NCBI RefSeq assembly: GCF_041381155.1
Contig: NC_091135.1
Coordinates: 51,536,497-51,600,496 of the forward strand
From: Argopecten irradians
Lineage: Eukaryota > Mollusca > Bivalvia > Pectinida > Pectinidae
Length of the DNA stretch: 64,000 nucleotides
Reading direction: 5' to 3'
The stretch's first letter is position 1, and each line of letters opens with the position of its first letter. The notes under the pieces are model-generated. The model ran no database searches and was not told where the DNA came from. It saw nothing but the letters and a program-made list of their open reading frames with translations. Of this stretch, positions 1 through 10,425 are shown one piece after another. The position numbers and the translations under genes are program-made.

Positions 1-309
1 TAAACCACAGCCTCTCAAAACATACACACGACATACATGAGAGACTGTTCGTACAAGATCCTGGCTGTTGATATGACGCTAATTAATCTAACAAAGAAAC
101 AAGCTTGCTATTTGACTTTTTAAATAAACATTCCCCATGAGTCATATCTTAACAAGATCGAATAACTTTCCTGGTTTAAATAAAGATATGTGATTGTGTA
201 TTTGTTGTATAATTTAAGCACATATTAATTCATTAAAACATTATTAATGGTATCTAATCGGTTTGGTGCTGATAAATTGAAACACAAAATGTCTTTCTAT
301 TGAACTATG
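1..309. other. No recognisable feature
   Basis: AT-rich sequence with no credible coding region. The last bases run into the (AAAC)-type tail of the minus-strand Rep-1 copy that follows. Confidence 0.5.
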
Positions 310-830
310 AATTGTTTGTTTGTTTGATTAATTAACAGCTATGGTCATGTAAGGACGGCCTCCCATGTATGTGGTGTGTTGCGTGTATGTTGTGCGAGGT
401 GCATGTTTTGGGCAACTGTGGTATATCCATGTTGTGTCTTCTTGTATAGTGGAACTGTTGCCCTTTTTATAGTGCTATATCACTGAAGCATGCCGTCGAA
501 GACACCAAGCAACACGGCCCGCCCGGTCACATTATACTGACAACGGGCGAACCAGTCGTCCCACTCCCTGTATGCTGAGCGCTAAGCAGGAGCAGTAACT
601 TCCACTTTTATAGACTTTGGTGTGTCTCGGCAAGGGGACAGAACCCAGAGCCTTCCTCACAGGGGCGAACGCTCAACTCAAGGCCAAAAGTGAGGCGTTG
701 CCAAGGGAGGCATTAGGAAAGATAAAGTCAGTTAGGAAGAAGAGAAAAGATTAGATCCTAAATTTAGTCGCCTTTTACGATCATGCAATAGGGGCAGCAG
801 ATACAATTCTAACGCCCTACCTGCAGGGCT
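310..830 (-). repeat. Rep-1 dispersed repeat, near full length
   Basis: Read on the minus strand, this copy starts with CCTGCAGGTAGGGCGTTAGA and ends with the 'catgac..ctgttaat' type tail and a TTGT-rich flank. It is the same ~0.5 kb family as the plus-strand copies near 6780, 8156, 9073, 27055 and 35716. Constant blocks are 'ttgcatgatcgtaaaaggcg', 'agacacaccaaagtctataa', 'gctcagcatacagggagtgg'-like and 'catacatgggaggccgtcct'. No coding capacity is seen. The 3' tail is shared with the tRNA-derived SINE at 35396, so retroposition by the same partner is plausible. Confidence 0.75.
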
Positions 831-1384
831 AGAACTATGAATAATTTACACATATATGAATGCTATGTTGACAAACTCGGATAAGTTTTCTAAGGTATAG
901 AAACGTTAGAATCCGTGAACATACAACGGATGAACAGCATCAAACCGTTTTATTTCAGTTGCCCACATACCAGTTGGAAAATGTGGAGGGTCGTCATCTT
1001 TATCAAAACGTTGATATGCAGGGGTACTCATATTGAGGGTGCCTGAAATTAATACGTTAGAACAATTTCAATGTTTTATGCGAATTTTTCAGATTTGCCT
1101 ATAATAATTGTCTTATACAATTTCTTTTTCAAAATATTAGTCAAATTACAATTTGATTTATATCGTTGTTTGATAACAAAGACAATTCAAAATAACTTAC
1201 CCGAACTGGTGACTAAAGAATTATCACTCACTGCAGTTATGAACGATTTAATACAAGCAAGTCCCTACCAGCACTAAAACTTCCTGGTAGAGTACACAAT
1301 AGGCACCCATATGATTTCGCATAGCAGTGCAAGCTTTATAGACCTTTATGGCAGATAGATTAACATCTAGTATGCTTAAAGGCA
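831..1384. other. No recognisable feature
   Basis: AT-rich spacer. A 68-codon open frame at 1071-1277 has no family resemblance and no splice context; treated as chance. Confidence 0.45.
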
Positions 1385-1427
1385 TATGTGCACTATACAA
1401 GAAGACACAACTCGAATACTCCAAAAC

Positions 1428-2456
1428 TACGATGGCCGAGAGCGGCCTGCCATTATTTTTTTATAAAATAAAAATGTCATGACACTTTTTAGTCGAAAAG
1501 TGTAGGGCAAATTTTTTTTAATAAAAAAAAATCTGTCATGACACTTTTAAGTCAAAAATTGTCGGGCAAATATTTTTTTAATAGAAAAAAATCTGTCATA
1601 ACACTTTTTGACTTAAAAGTGTCATGACAGATTTTTTTTCAGGTTTAATCGGCAGGATTAAGTTGATGAAAGGCGGCAAACAACAGTATTTATCACAACA
1701 TGAAATGGGAAAAATGATAATTGAATGTTACACTATAATGTACGTCAAATAGGACGCTTTTTACAATGCATATTGTGATTTCATATGTTATTAACCAACA
1801 TTACACTTGCAATTACTAACCGTAGAGCTTAGAGTACCAGACAATAAAAACTAACAAGTCATTCAAGTGTAATCAATCGTTACAGGAGACTCTGGTGGTA
1901 AGGATACTAATTTTCTTTTCTTCTGAATATAATATGTTTAATTATAGGGAACTATGCTACCAATAGATTATTTCAATAATGTTACTAGCATCACTCATTT
2001 AAGAGTTAAAGAAATTTTGGATACTGAGTAACATTTCTCCAGATATACATTCAGAAGTAAAACGATATCATAGCATGAAATATTACACCTACACGCTAAA
2101 AAAGTTCAAATTTCTACTTTTCATTTTGTTAATCAGCATTGTGTAAATATTCTCTCATCACATTGTTAATCCGTTAGGTATAGTACGATTTATGACCGGA
2201 ATTATCATTTTATCCATTTCATGTTATGATAAATACTGTTGTTTGCCGCCTTTCATCAACTTAATCCTGCCAATTAAACCTGAGAACAGAACACCTTCGG
2301 TGTTGTATCACATTGACATTCCTCTCATTCCTCTACCTCACAGTAAAAAATGTGTCATGACATATATTTTATATTTGCCCGACACTTTTCGACTAAAAAG
2401 TGTCATGACATTTTTATTTTATAAAAAATAATGGCAGGCCGCTCTCGGCCATCGTA
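1428..2456. mobile_element. 1.03 kb foldback (hairpin) DNA element
   Basis: Begins TACGATGGCCGAGAGCGGCC and ends with its inverse complement, GGCCGCTCTCGGCCATCGTA. The outer ~80 bp of each end are almost perfect inverted repeats. The inverted similarity continues inward: 1640-1730, with 'ggcaggattaagttgatgaa', mirrors about 2196-2285. The arms are therefore ~300 bp around a ~450 bp centre. An exact 7-bp duplication, CCAAAAC, flanks it at 1421-1427 and 2457-2463, and other Rep-1 copies have this sequence once. Internal short repeats of the type AAGTGTCATGACA add further hairpins. No transposase is visible, so it is non-autonomous. Confidence 0.85.
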
Positions 2457-2527
2457 CCAAAACACTCGCCTTGCACTTCACACACACAAGTAACCACATT
2501 CACGGGGGCCGTCCTTACATAACCAAG

Positions 2528-5500
2528 TAGTGGAGCGGCTAAGCATAAAAATCGTTCAAATTTTGAAGAAAGCATGAAACTTTGCATATGGCTTCTTTAG
2601 GACATAAGGTTTCAGGAAAAAGATGGACCCCAAAAAATCACGGCCCCTGGCGGCCGCCATATTGGTTTTCCAAAATGGCCGCCAAAAACAACTTCTGCGA
2701 CCAATATCTCACGTTCTATACCGGCTAGACCCAAAATTTAAACGTTACACCCATATTATTGATACTAAGGAACATTCTGGTAGTTTTAAACTTCATTTGG
2801 AAGGACCGCCATTTTGTATTTCAAGATGGCCGCCAACTTTGCTAGCTGTATCTGTGTATAATACATCTAAATGGCTAAGCTGACAATAAACAAATATAGT
2901 GAAAGTATTGATACTTTTGTAGTGTTTGATAAATAAGTAATTTGATTTTAATTTTAATTTCAAAATGACTGCCATTTTGAAATCCAAGATGGCCGTTTAA
3001 ATTAAAGTTATTTCCGTATTTCACACTGTATGTAATCGAGCCAAAAATCAAGTTAACACTCTGAAATGTCTACATCCAAATTATTGATACTTATCATTAT
3101 TTATACTTAGGATCATTCTGGTAGTGTTAAACTTCATGTAGAATGACCGGCATTTTGTATTCCAATATGGCCGCCAAATTTACTAGATGTACCTTCTTTG
3201 TATATATGTATATAAGTATGATATACTACATGTTATAGGCTAAGCTTTCTTTAAAGAAAAAAAACATCTGAAAACACGGCAAGTGTTTATATTTTGTAGC
3301 ATTTGATAGAAAATAATTCGAATCTTCATGAATTTCAAAATGGCCGCAAATCTGAAATTCAAAAAGTCCGGCAGCATTATATTAAAGGTACAAAATTAAC
3401 AAAAACGGATAAATATTTCTGAAATATTACTTTAAAACTGGAGTTCCAAATGATATTAACTTCTGTAAATATTACACTAAACATTATTCTCTGAACCAAT
3501 CTGAATAGATAAATTACATTGTAAATGCACACTTTAATTTCCAGAAAAGCGGCTAGTTTATGATCCTGACGTCGTCCTTATAAACACACTATGGTTGACT
3601 TTCTCTACGGCTATTAGTAAACTTTTAACCAGTTCATTCTTTCGGACAGGCAGCGGACCTCTAACTCTTTCAGTCCATAGCAGCTTGGAAAACATTCATA
3701 TTCCACGCCCATTCTCATGCATAAAAGATAATTATAGTTGAAGAATCAAATTTAACACGACAGCAATATTTGTCATTCTGGAAAGAACACTCATACAAGA
3801 ACTCATACATTATTTCAACTAGAAAAATTGTAATTGGAAATAACCTATCCTTAAGGAGGTCTTCACTACATCAGCACAATGACCTATTGGTATACCTTAC
3901 ACTGTCTACAAATATGATAAGATGTGCCCAAACCTTTTAAAAGAGACTGTGGAGACTCATAAATGTCATTTGGAAGAAAGGTAGGATATCTGATAAACTG
4001 TAGAGAACAACAAAAACAACATATTTCAATCGAGGATCATCTCCGTTTTTAATGTGGAATGGAAGATCATATTTGCCACAAGAATGGGAATCTTCATGAC
4101 GGCTTACGAATATGTTTTAGCTAAAGCAAGAAGACGTTCAAGGCTTCCAATGGTTTATTATGACTGCAAGATTAAATAGATGAAGATTTACCTGAATATC
4201 GGACATGCAAAAATATTTACGAAAGGATATTTGGCTTTCGTCCTCCAAAGGAGGCTTCATGGATGAGATTGCCCCACTTATATTGCATAACCATGTTCAT
4301 GGTCGGCGGTCAACCGCGTCTCTGGAAAGTGTGGATTCAGGGGAAGGTATTCCCTCTATTAATAATATCAGATAACATGTCAGAGAAATTGTTTCGATGC
4401 AATTATGAATGACTCCAACAACATCAGGAGACTCCACTTAAGGAAGGACTTCATAGCAAGGTTTTGTCGCCAAAGCATGGATATTTACCATATTTACCTC
4501 GTCTGACATGACCCCTTGTGGTACCTCTATAAATTTGCCAGTAGTGGCACTAGAATAAACCACAAGCATGTCCCGAAGATAGTCATGATGACCGCTATGT
4601 CAAAGCTTTCAAATATTGGCTGAGTATCCGAGCTAGAACTCCCGATCTCACCACTGGCATAGGAGATAAGCTGGTATGGAGAACAATAAGCCTTCAAAGA
4701 GAAACTAAGTGCAAATTGTGTAGATGATTGACAAGACTGGAAACGACATAGACAGAAATCTAACTCAGTCAAATATTGGTCATATGGAACCTTGGTTTTA
4801 GTTCTGGTTGACGTCGATATATGACAAAAGGTGGGAGCGATCCCTGCAGGCTAATGATTGTGCCACCAGGAGCTCTTGCGCGTTTTACAACACCAGCTCC
4901 TTAAAGAAAGTATAGCTATCGCCCGGAGAAGATGCTAAGTAAATTGGCAGCCATCTTGAAAAAAGAATAAACAACAACGTCGTAGCCACTAATAGAAAAT
5001 ACTTTCATCACATTTGTTAAAGGTGAAGAGGGATGACAGTTGTCTGTATGATATGAAGAAGGAATTCATTCATACACCTGAGAAGAAATAAGGTGAATTG
5101 TTTTCTCGGACATTATAAGGTGAAATGTGTTTGTCTAAATGTGTTTATGGATGACTTGACAGTTCCATAGGAGTGGGGAAGGATTTGAAAGGAGAAGACG
5201 AAGGGTTAGTAGAAGATATCAATATCCTATAATGTAAGAATGGGTATTTCTGTTTCCTGCATATTCAACGTAAAAGCTGTATCCAACATTGGAAGCAAGG
5301 GAGAGGGACAAGAAATCAGCTGTGGATCTACAGTCAAAAACAGGAGAGAAGACGCCCGATTGATCGCAGTAGAAGTGACAAAGTTGGGTCTTGGTGTTAT
5401 CTGCAGATGGGCAGTGATTTGGACAATCGCTGTTGACTTGCGACTTTGAAGATGTTCCAGTTGAAATGTCGATAACGCCCATGAAAGATGATCCTCTGAT

Positions 5501-6116
5501 GGCGCCTGTAGAGTTGTAATTCGAGAGTTTATTCCAATATCATTCAAGGCAATTCATGTATCAACATGTGAAGAGTGGTAACTTGATTTTTGCTCGATCA
5601 CTTTCAGAGTGAAAAAAAAATAAACGGCCATCTTGGAATTCTAAATGGCAGTCATTTTGAAATTAAAATAAGAATCAAATTATTTATGTATCAACCACTA
5701 CAAAAGTATAAATACTCTCACTATATTTGCAGGTGTTTATTTGCTTAAAGTCAGCTTACCCAATTAGATTATTTTATTCAGATATAGCTCGCAAAATTGG
5801 CGGCCAACTTGAAATACAAAATGGCGATCCTTCTATATGAAGTTTAACATTACCAGAATGTTTCTAAGTATCATTACTGTGGATGTAGACGTTTAAAGTG
5901 TGGGACTAGCTGGTATAGAACGTGAGATTTGGGTCGCAGAAGGTGTTTTTAGGCGGCCATTTTGAAAACCAATATGGCGGCCGCTAGGGACCGTGATTTT
6001 TTGGGGTCCATTTTTTTCCTGAAACCTGATGTTCTAAAGATGCCATATCCAAAGTTTCATGCTTTCTTCAAAATTTGAACGATTTTGCCGAAAAATCGAT
6101 CTTAGCCGCTCCACTA
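2528..6116. mobile_element. 3.6 kb element with ~0.5 kb terminal inverted repeats
   Basis: Left end TAGTGGAGCGGCTAAG; right end CTTAGCCGCTCCACTA. The inverted arms run about 2528-2998 and 5612-6116 and share blocks such as 'atggccgccaa', 'cacggcc', 'ttttttggggtcca' and 'acgttctataccggctag'. A 3-bp direct flank AAG sits at both ends (2525-2527 and 6117-6119), inside a Rep-1 copy. Just inside the left arm, 3010-3370 repeats part of the arm ('cattctggtagtgttaaact'), a subterminal duplication. The 2.2 kb centre (3370-5600) has only short open frames that I cannot match to a transposase. Superfamily unknown; the CACTA-like end letters are in the wrong orientation for a CACTA element. Confidence 0.75.
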
Positions 6117-6409
6117 AAGGCTGTTAATAGGACGTATATTAATCAAACAAATAATGTTGAATTATCATCCCAATAACAGTCAAGTTGTCCATTGACTTAT
6201 GTTAGTAAGGTCAGGAATTCGTTTTTATGCCGCTTGCGCAAGGACATTGTCTAAAATCACACAGAGGGATATGTCATCTGCAAAAAGCTTTATATAAGTA
6301 GCGATATTTTCAGTGATATCATTTATTTAGAGGAGCAAAGGAAGTGGGCCAAGAAAACCCCTGCATTAGAGTTATATGTGAGGTAACTGGGCGAATATGA
6401 TATAATACA

Positions 6410-6765
6410 TTATAAACGTTAGTTACAACACAGAAAATATGCAGTGAAATTCTTGTTTTTTATGCCTTATGTATGTTAATATTTTCACATCTGCAGAAAT
6501 CACTTAACAACTACTGATAGCATTTAAAAATGTGATTTGAAATTGAAGACTACAATTTGACTTCATGAACATTGAATTTCATTTATTTATTCATTTGTGT
6601 GTACTTATTTCACTGCACTGTATATGTAAATATAATGATATTTGTACTACCGAAAATAATTTTCAGTTCCTATTTGTACTTGTAAAATTTAAGCGTATAC
6701 ATTAAAAAAGTAGTGTCATTATCAAAATGTTGATAATTTTTGGTGGTGACTAACAATACAAACTC
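6410..6765 (+). repeat. Dispersed repeat, copy 1 of a pair
   Basis: Shares ordered blocks with 9515-9815, for example 'tataaacgttagtta.aacac', 'ttatgtatgtta', 'ttcatttcactgcactgta' and 'tcaaaatgttg...tggtggtga'. Both copies lie in the same orientation. There is no coding capacity and the element's ends are not clear. Confidence 0.55.
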
Positions 6766-6774
6766 TACTGAATA

Positions 6775-7205
6775 TGTAACCCATGATCGTAAAAGACGGC
6801 TAGATTTAGGATGTAGTCTGTCTCTTCTTACTGTTGGCTTTCAGTTGAGCGCTCGCCGCTGTGATATAGCTCTCGGTTCTGTACCCTGGCCGAGACACAC
6901 CAAAGTCTATAAAAGTGGTAGTTACTGCTCCTGCTTAGCGCTCAGCAAACGGGGAGTAGGATGACTAGTTCGACCTTTGCGACCAATTGGTGTGTAGTTG
7001 CTTGCTGTCTTTGGTAATATGTTTCAGTGATATTGCACTATAAAAGGGCAATAGTTCCACTATAAGAAGACACAACATGAACATACCGTAATTTACCATA
7101 CACGCACTGTACACTACATACACGCAAAACACCGCATACATGGTAGGCCGTCCTTACATGACCCTGGCTGTTAAAAGGACGTTAATTTATCAAATTAAAC
7201 AAATC
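6775..7205 (+). repeat. Rep-1 dispersed repeat
   Basis: Contains the Rep-1 blocks in order: 'atgatcgtaaaagacggcta', 'ggccgagacacaccaaagtc', 'gcgctcagc', 'cagtgatattgcactataaa', 'gccgtccttacatgaccctg' and a tail rich in AAT/AAAC. The 5' end is missing compared with the copy at 8156. Confidence 0.75.
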
Positions 7206-8113
7206 ATATATGACGTCACACATCATATTATATGATTTATATTTGAAATAAATATATATATTGCAATGCTGTCAGGTGCCCCGACTTTAAACAGTCTAGT
7301 CGTCGGACCGAGTATCTTTCCTGACGGTGCATCGTATCAGGTTTAAGAACCTATTTTCAGGTTTGTCTGCTGCTGGCTTGCGGTAACAGGTCAAGAATGA
7401 CTAAACAAAGATAATCTAGATATTTATTTATCTACGACATAAAAATCAATCACAAAGACTGGCTCAAGAGTTCCTCACATGTGAACATTTAGAGGTTACG
7501 ATCAAACAAAGAGTTGTCTCCCATTGACCAAGAATGAGATTCAGTTAGTTACATTATAATATAAAAGTATCATTTTTTATTCCTAGTAATTGTATCTATA
7601 TGTATTTCTCCTTATGAAATATATCCTGTGAAGAAGACTCTTTGTTCTCTCCCCTGGCCGAGACACACCTCTCATTCGTAAGGCATATCTGCTAAACTGG
7701 GTTGCTCTGCTATGCTGTATATAAAACTCACTCTGCTAAAATTCAGCAATACTATCATTTATACTTCTTTGTACAATCCAACACGAATCTCGAATCAAGC
7801 ACTGTCCCCTATTCAACATTTTTTACAGGTGAATGTTCAAACGCAAATGTAAAATATCCATGGAAGTAATAATCTTGGATAGCTATAACACTGAATATTC
7901 TCCAATCTCCCTGAAATATCCATGGTTAGTGACTGTTTGATGAACGTTTGGCTTCAACATCATTTTCTTAAGGTATCTGCAATGTTTTGCATGCTATACG
8001 GCCTTTCCTCCACAACTTTAAGATAAAGCGAGAAAGATGAGTGTAGCTGTGAATGAAAAGACAACAAAGCAACTCATGAACACAGCATCACTTTAACACT
8101 GCTCCCTCATTTG
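7206..8113. other. Spacer with a small Rep-1 fragment
   Basis: AT-rich, no gene. A short Rep-1 fragment ('cctggccgagacacacc') lies near 7650-7670. Confidence 0.4.
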
Positions 8114-8628
8114 AAGACACAACACGAATACATAACGCATCGCATACATGGGAGGCCTGCAGGTAGGGCGTTAGAATTGTATCTGCTGCCCCTATTGCAT
8201 GATCGTAAAAGGCGACTAAATGTAGGATCTTACATTTTCTTTTCTTCCTGACTTACTTTCTTCTTTCTAACGTCTCCATTCGTCTCTGTGGCCTATGTGA
8301 TGTAGCTACTGGGTTCTGTCCCCTGACCGAGACCCACCAAAGTCTATAAAAGTGAAGTCCTGCTTAGTGCTCAGCATACATGGAGTGAGACGACTGGTTC
8401 ACCCATTTTCAGTATAATGTGACCGGCTCGGTCTGTTGCTTGGTGTCTTCGGCAGCTTGCTTAAGTGGTAATATACTATAAAAAGGCAACAGTTCCACTA
8501 TACAATAAGATACAACAGGAATATAAGTCTCTCAAAGCGCGCACCGCACAATATATACACACTGCATAGTCCTTATATGACTCTGGCTGTTATTAGGTCG
8601 TTAATTAATCAAATCAAGAAATCACTAT
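8114..8628 (+). repeat. Rep-1 tail fragment abutting a full Rep-1 copy
   Basis: 8114-8155 is the late part of a Rep-1 copy ('gaagacacaacacgaatac' to 'catacatgggagg'). At about 8156 a complete second copy begins with CCTGCAGGTAGGGCGTTAGA and runs to the 'ctctggctgttattaggtcg' tail near 8628. This is the most complete plus-strand copy in the window and sets the family length at about 475 bp. Confidence 0.75.
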
Positions 8629-9072
8629 CGATCGCTAACCCTCTGTTGGTTAGGAATATCCCGGCGGCTACCTCCTTACGTCCACAAGACAGGATTTTAA
8701 GAAATCTGGGAAGCTGTTCCTCTACGTCTAATGCCACGATTTGGGGTAAAGCACACGAACACGTTGACACTTCATAGCTAGGCATCGGTTTCGATGTGAG
8801 AAGCGTGGGCCAGAATGTTTCTCTTCCAGGTGTCCCTGCAAAACAATCTAGTCTCCACACAGCACACACAGGTACTCAAATCTTTGGGAAGAAAGCAAGG
8901 TAAGTATGTCTTTTTTCCTAAACAATGAATTCTCATACCAATCATTAATGCCGTCTGCAGATACTCTACTTGCACATGTATTGCAATTTAATTTACAGCT
9001 AAAAGAACAATAAGCCCCAATTATTACCGTCTTCTGTATTTCGATAACCGCTAGAACTCCCTGGCTGTCTTG
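8629..9072. other. No recognisable feature
   Basis: Overlapping short open frames of 65-86 codons occur on both strands at 8577-8975. None shows family similarity or codon bias and they overlap each other, so I do not call a gene. Confidence 0.4.
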
Positions 9073-9226
9073 GTTTGAGTTCCACTATACAAGAAGTCAT
9101 AACATGAATATACCGCAGTGTTTCAAAACTCGCACCACGCACTTCCGGCACACCGCATACATGGGACGCCGTCCTTACATGGCCCTGGCTGTAATAGAGC
9201 GCTAATGAATCAAAGAAACAAATTAT
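9073..9226 (+). repeat. Rep-1 3' fragment
   Basis: Starts at 'gttccactatacaagaag', passes through 'caccgcatacatgggacgcc' and 'gtccttacatggccctggct' and ends in the AAACAAAT tail. Confidence 0.7.
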
Positions 9227-9514
9227 GACGTTGAGTATAATACTCCAAAAACTAACTACAATGAATTCTTAACCTTTGTCTTAATTCAGAAAAATTTTGA
9301 TTTTCAGTACTACTGTTTGTATGTTTACGAGAATAAAATCACAAATATGTATTTATTAATCAGTAGCGTGGTCGAGTTGAGAAGAAACTGTTTTGAATTA
9401 AGAAAATATTTTCCCTCAAAGTAACATTTTGTCTTCTGTAATCTATCAAAAAGCATGAGGTTTAATGAAAAAAAGCCGTGAAAAAAATCATTCAAATGGA
9501 CAGGAAAATAGATA

Positions 9515-9815
9515 TGAGACCTTATAAACGTTAGTTAGAACACAGACGTTATGCACTGTAAAATTCTTGGTTTTTGTTAATGTTTTATGTATGTTAAGAT
9601 GGAAACATACCTAATGAAATTGTAGACAACAATTTGGTGTCATGATCTGACCGTATGTTCTCATTTCACTGCACTGTAGATGTGAATTTGATTTTTAGAC
9701 GGTACTGCCACATATCATTTTCAACTCTTATTTGTATTTAAACATTAAAGCCTACGCACTGTGAAAGTATTGTAATTCTCAAAATGTTGGAGTAACTCTT
9801 GGTGGTGAATAGCAC
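9515..9815 (+). repeat. Dispersed repeat, copy 2 of a pair
   Basis: Same-orientation partner of 6410-6765; see that entry for shared blocks. No coding capacity. Confidence 0.55.
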
Positions 9816-10425
9816 ATTAAAAGCTCTTCTTGATTCGTGAGTATGACAAATACGTCACATATGTAGCTTTAAAGACGATTTTTCTATTTACATGTACTAG
9901 TATTCTACCTCATAGCTCCCCATGCTGTAAAGATAACATGTAGTTATACTATATGTTTATAGTGATATTAGCCACAACCTGTTTATAGTTACAGTTATAA
10001 GTTATTTCTGTCAAAGGTTGACTACACAGTCAAATGTTTAAGCTGTTCATCACTACAAATAAAGGTTCGCCCATTCACTGTCCATTTCAATGACCACGTG
10101 ACTTCCCCGTTCTCTTCTGTGTGACAAGAGGGGATGTTTACTTATTGTCGATCAGTGAAGAGATACAGGCATACGTGAGGAAAGACGCCCCAGAACATTT
10201 CGACACGCTTAGTTGACTCCTCTTTATGTATGTATACATTAAAACCGAACTATGTAGCAAAGCCGGTTTGTATACTAGACACATATGTGGCATAGGTATA
10301 ATGTTTATCGCTTCTCTCCATTCATCAGCCGGATAAATGTTTCAAACGAGAAAAGTGTTATTTAGATAGTTCTAGACATTGGATTACCATAATCCGCACA
10401 GAGGAAGTGAAGGTCGAGTTTAGAT
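9816..10425 (+). promoter_or_regulatory. Presumed promoter and 5' UTR of the SLC7A9-like gene
   Basis: This is the region directly upstream of the first coding exon. A CACGTG E-box lies near 10095. The transcription start and any upstream non-coding exon cannot be located from sequence alone. Inference from position only. Confidence 0.3.

Larger units (their letters stand above)
1385..6155 (+). repeat. Rep-1 copy split by two inserted elements
   Basis: Three pieces join into the 3' part of one Rep-1 copy: 1385-1427 ('actatacaagaagacacaac'), 2457-2527 (from 'ccaaaacactcgcc' to 'gtccttacataaccaag') and 6117-6155 ('aaggctgttaataggacg'). The gaps are filled exactly by the elements at 1428-2456 and 2528-6116, so both insertions are younger than this Rep-1 copy. 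Confidence 0.75.

Noticed and set aside
5219-5547. Overlapping 87- and 106-codon minus-strand frames inside the 3.6 kb TIR element
   Set aside because: No transposase or other motif recognised; composition looks random.
2528-6116. CACTA transposon identity from the letters TAGTG and CACTA at the ends
   Set aside because: The orientation is reversed compared with CACTA elements, which start CACTA and end TAGTG.
8577-8975. Short frames on both strands after a Rep-1 copy
   Set aside because: They overlap each other and partly read the Rep-1 tail; no family similarity.
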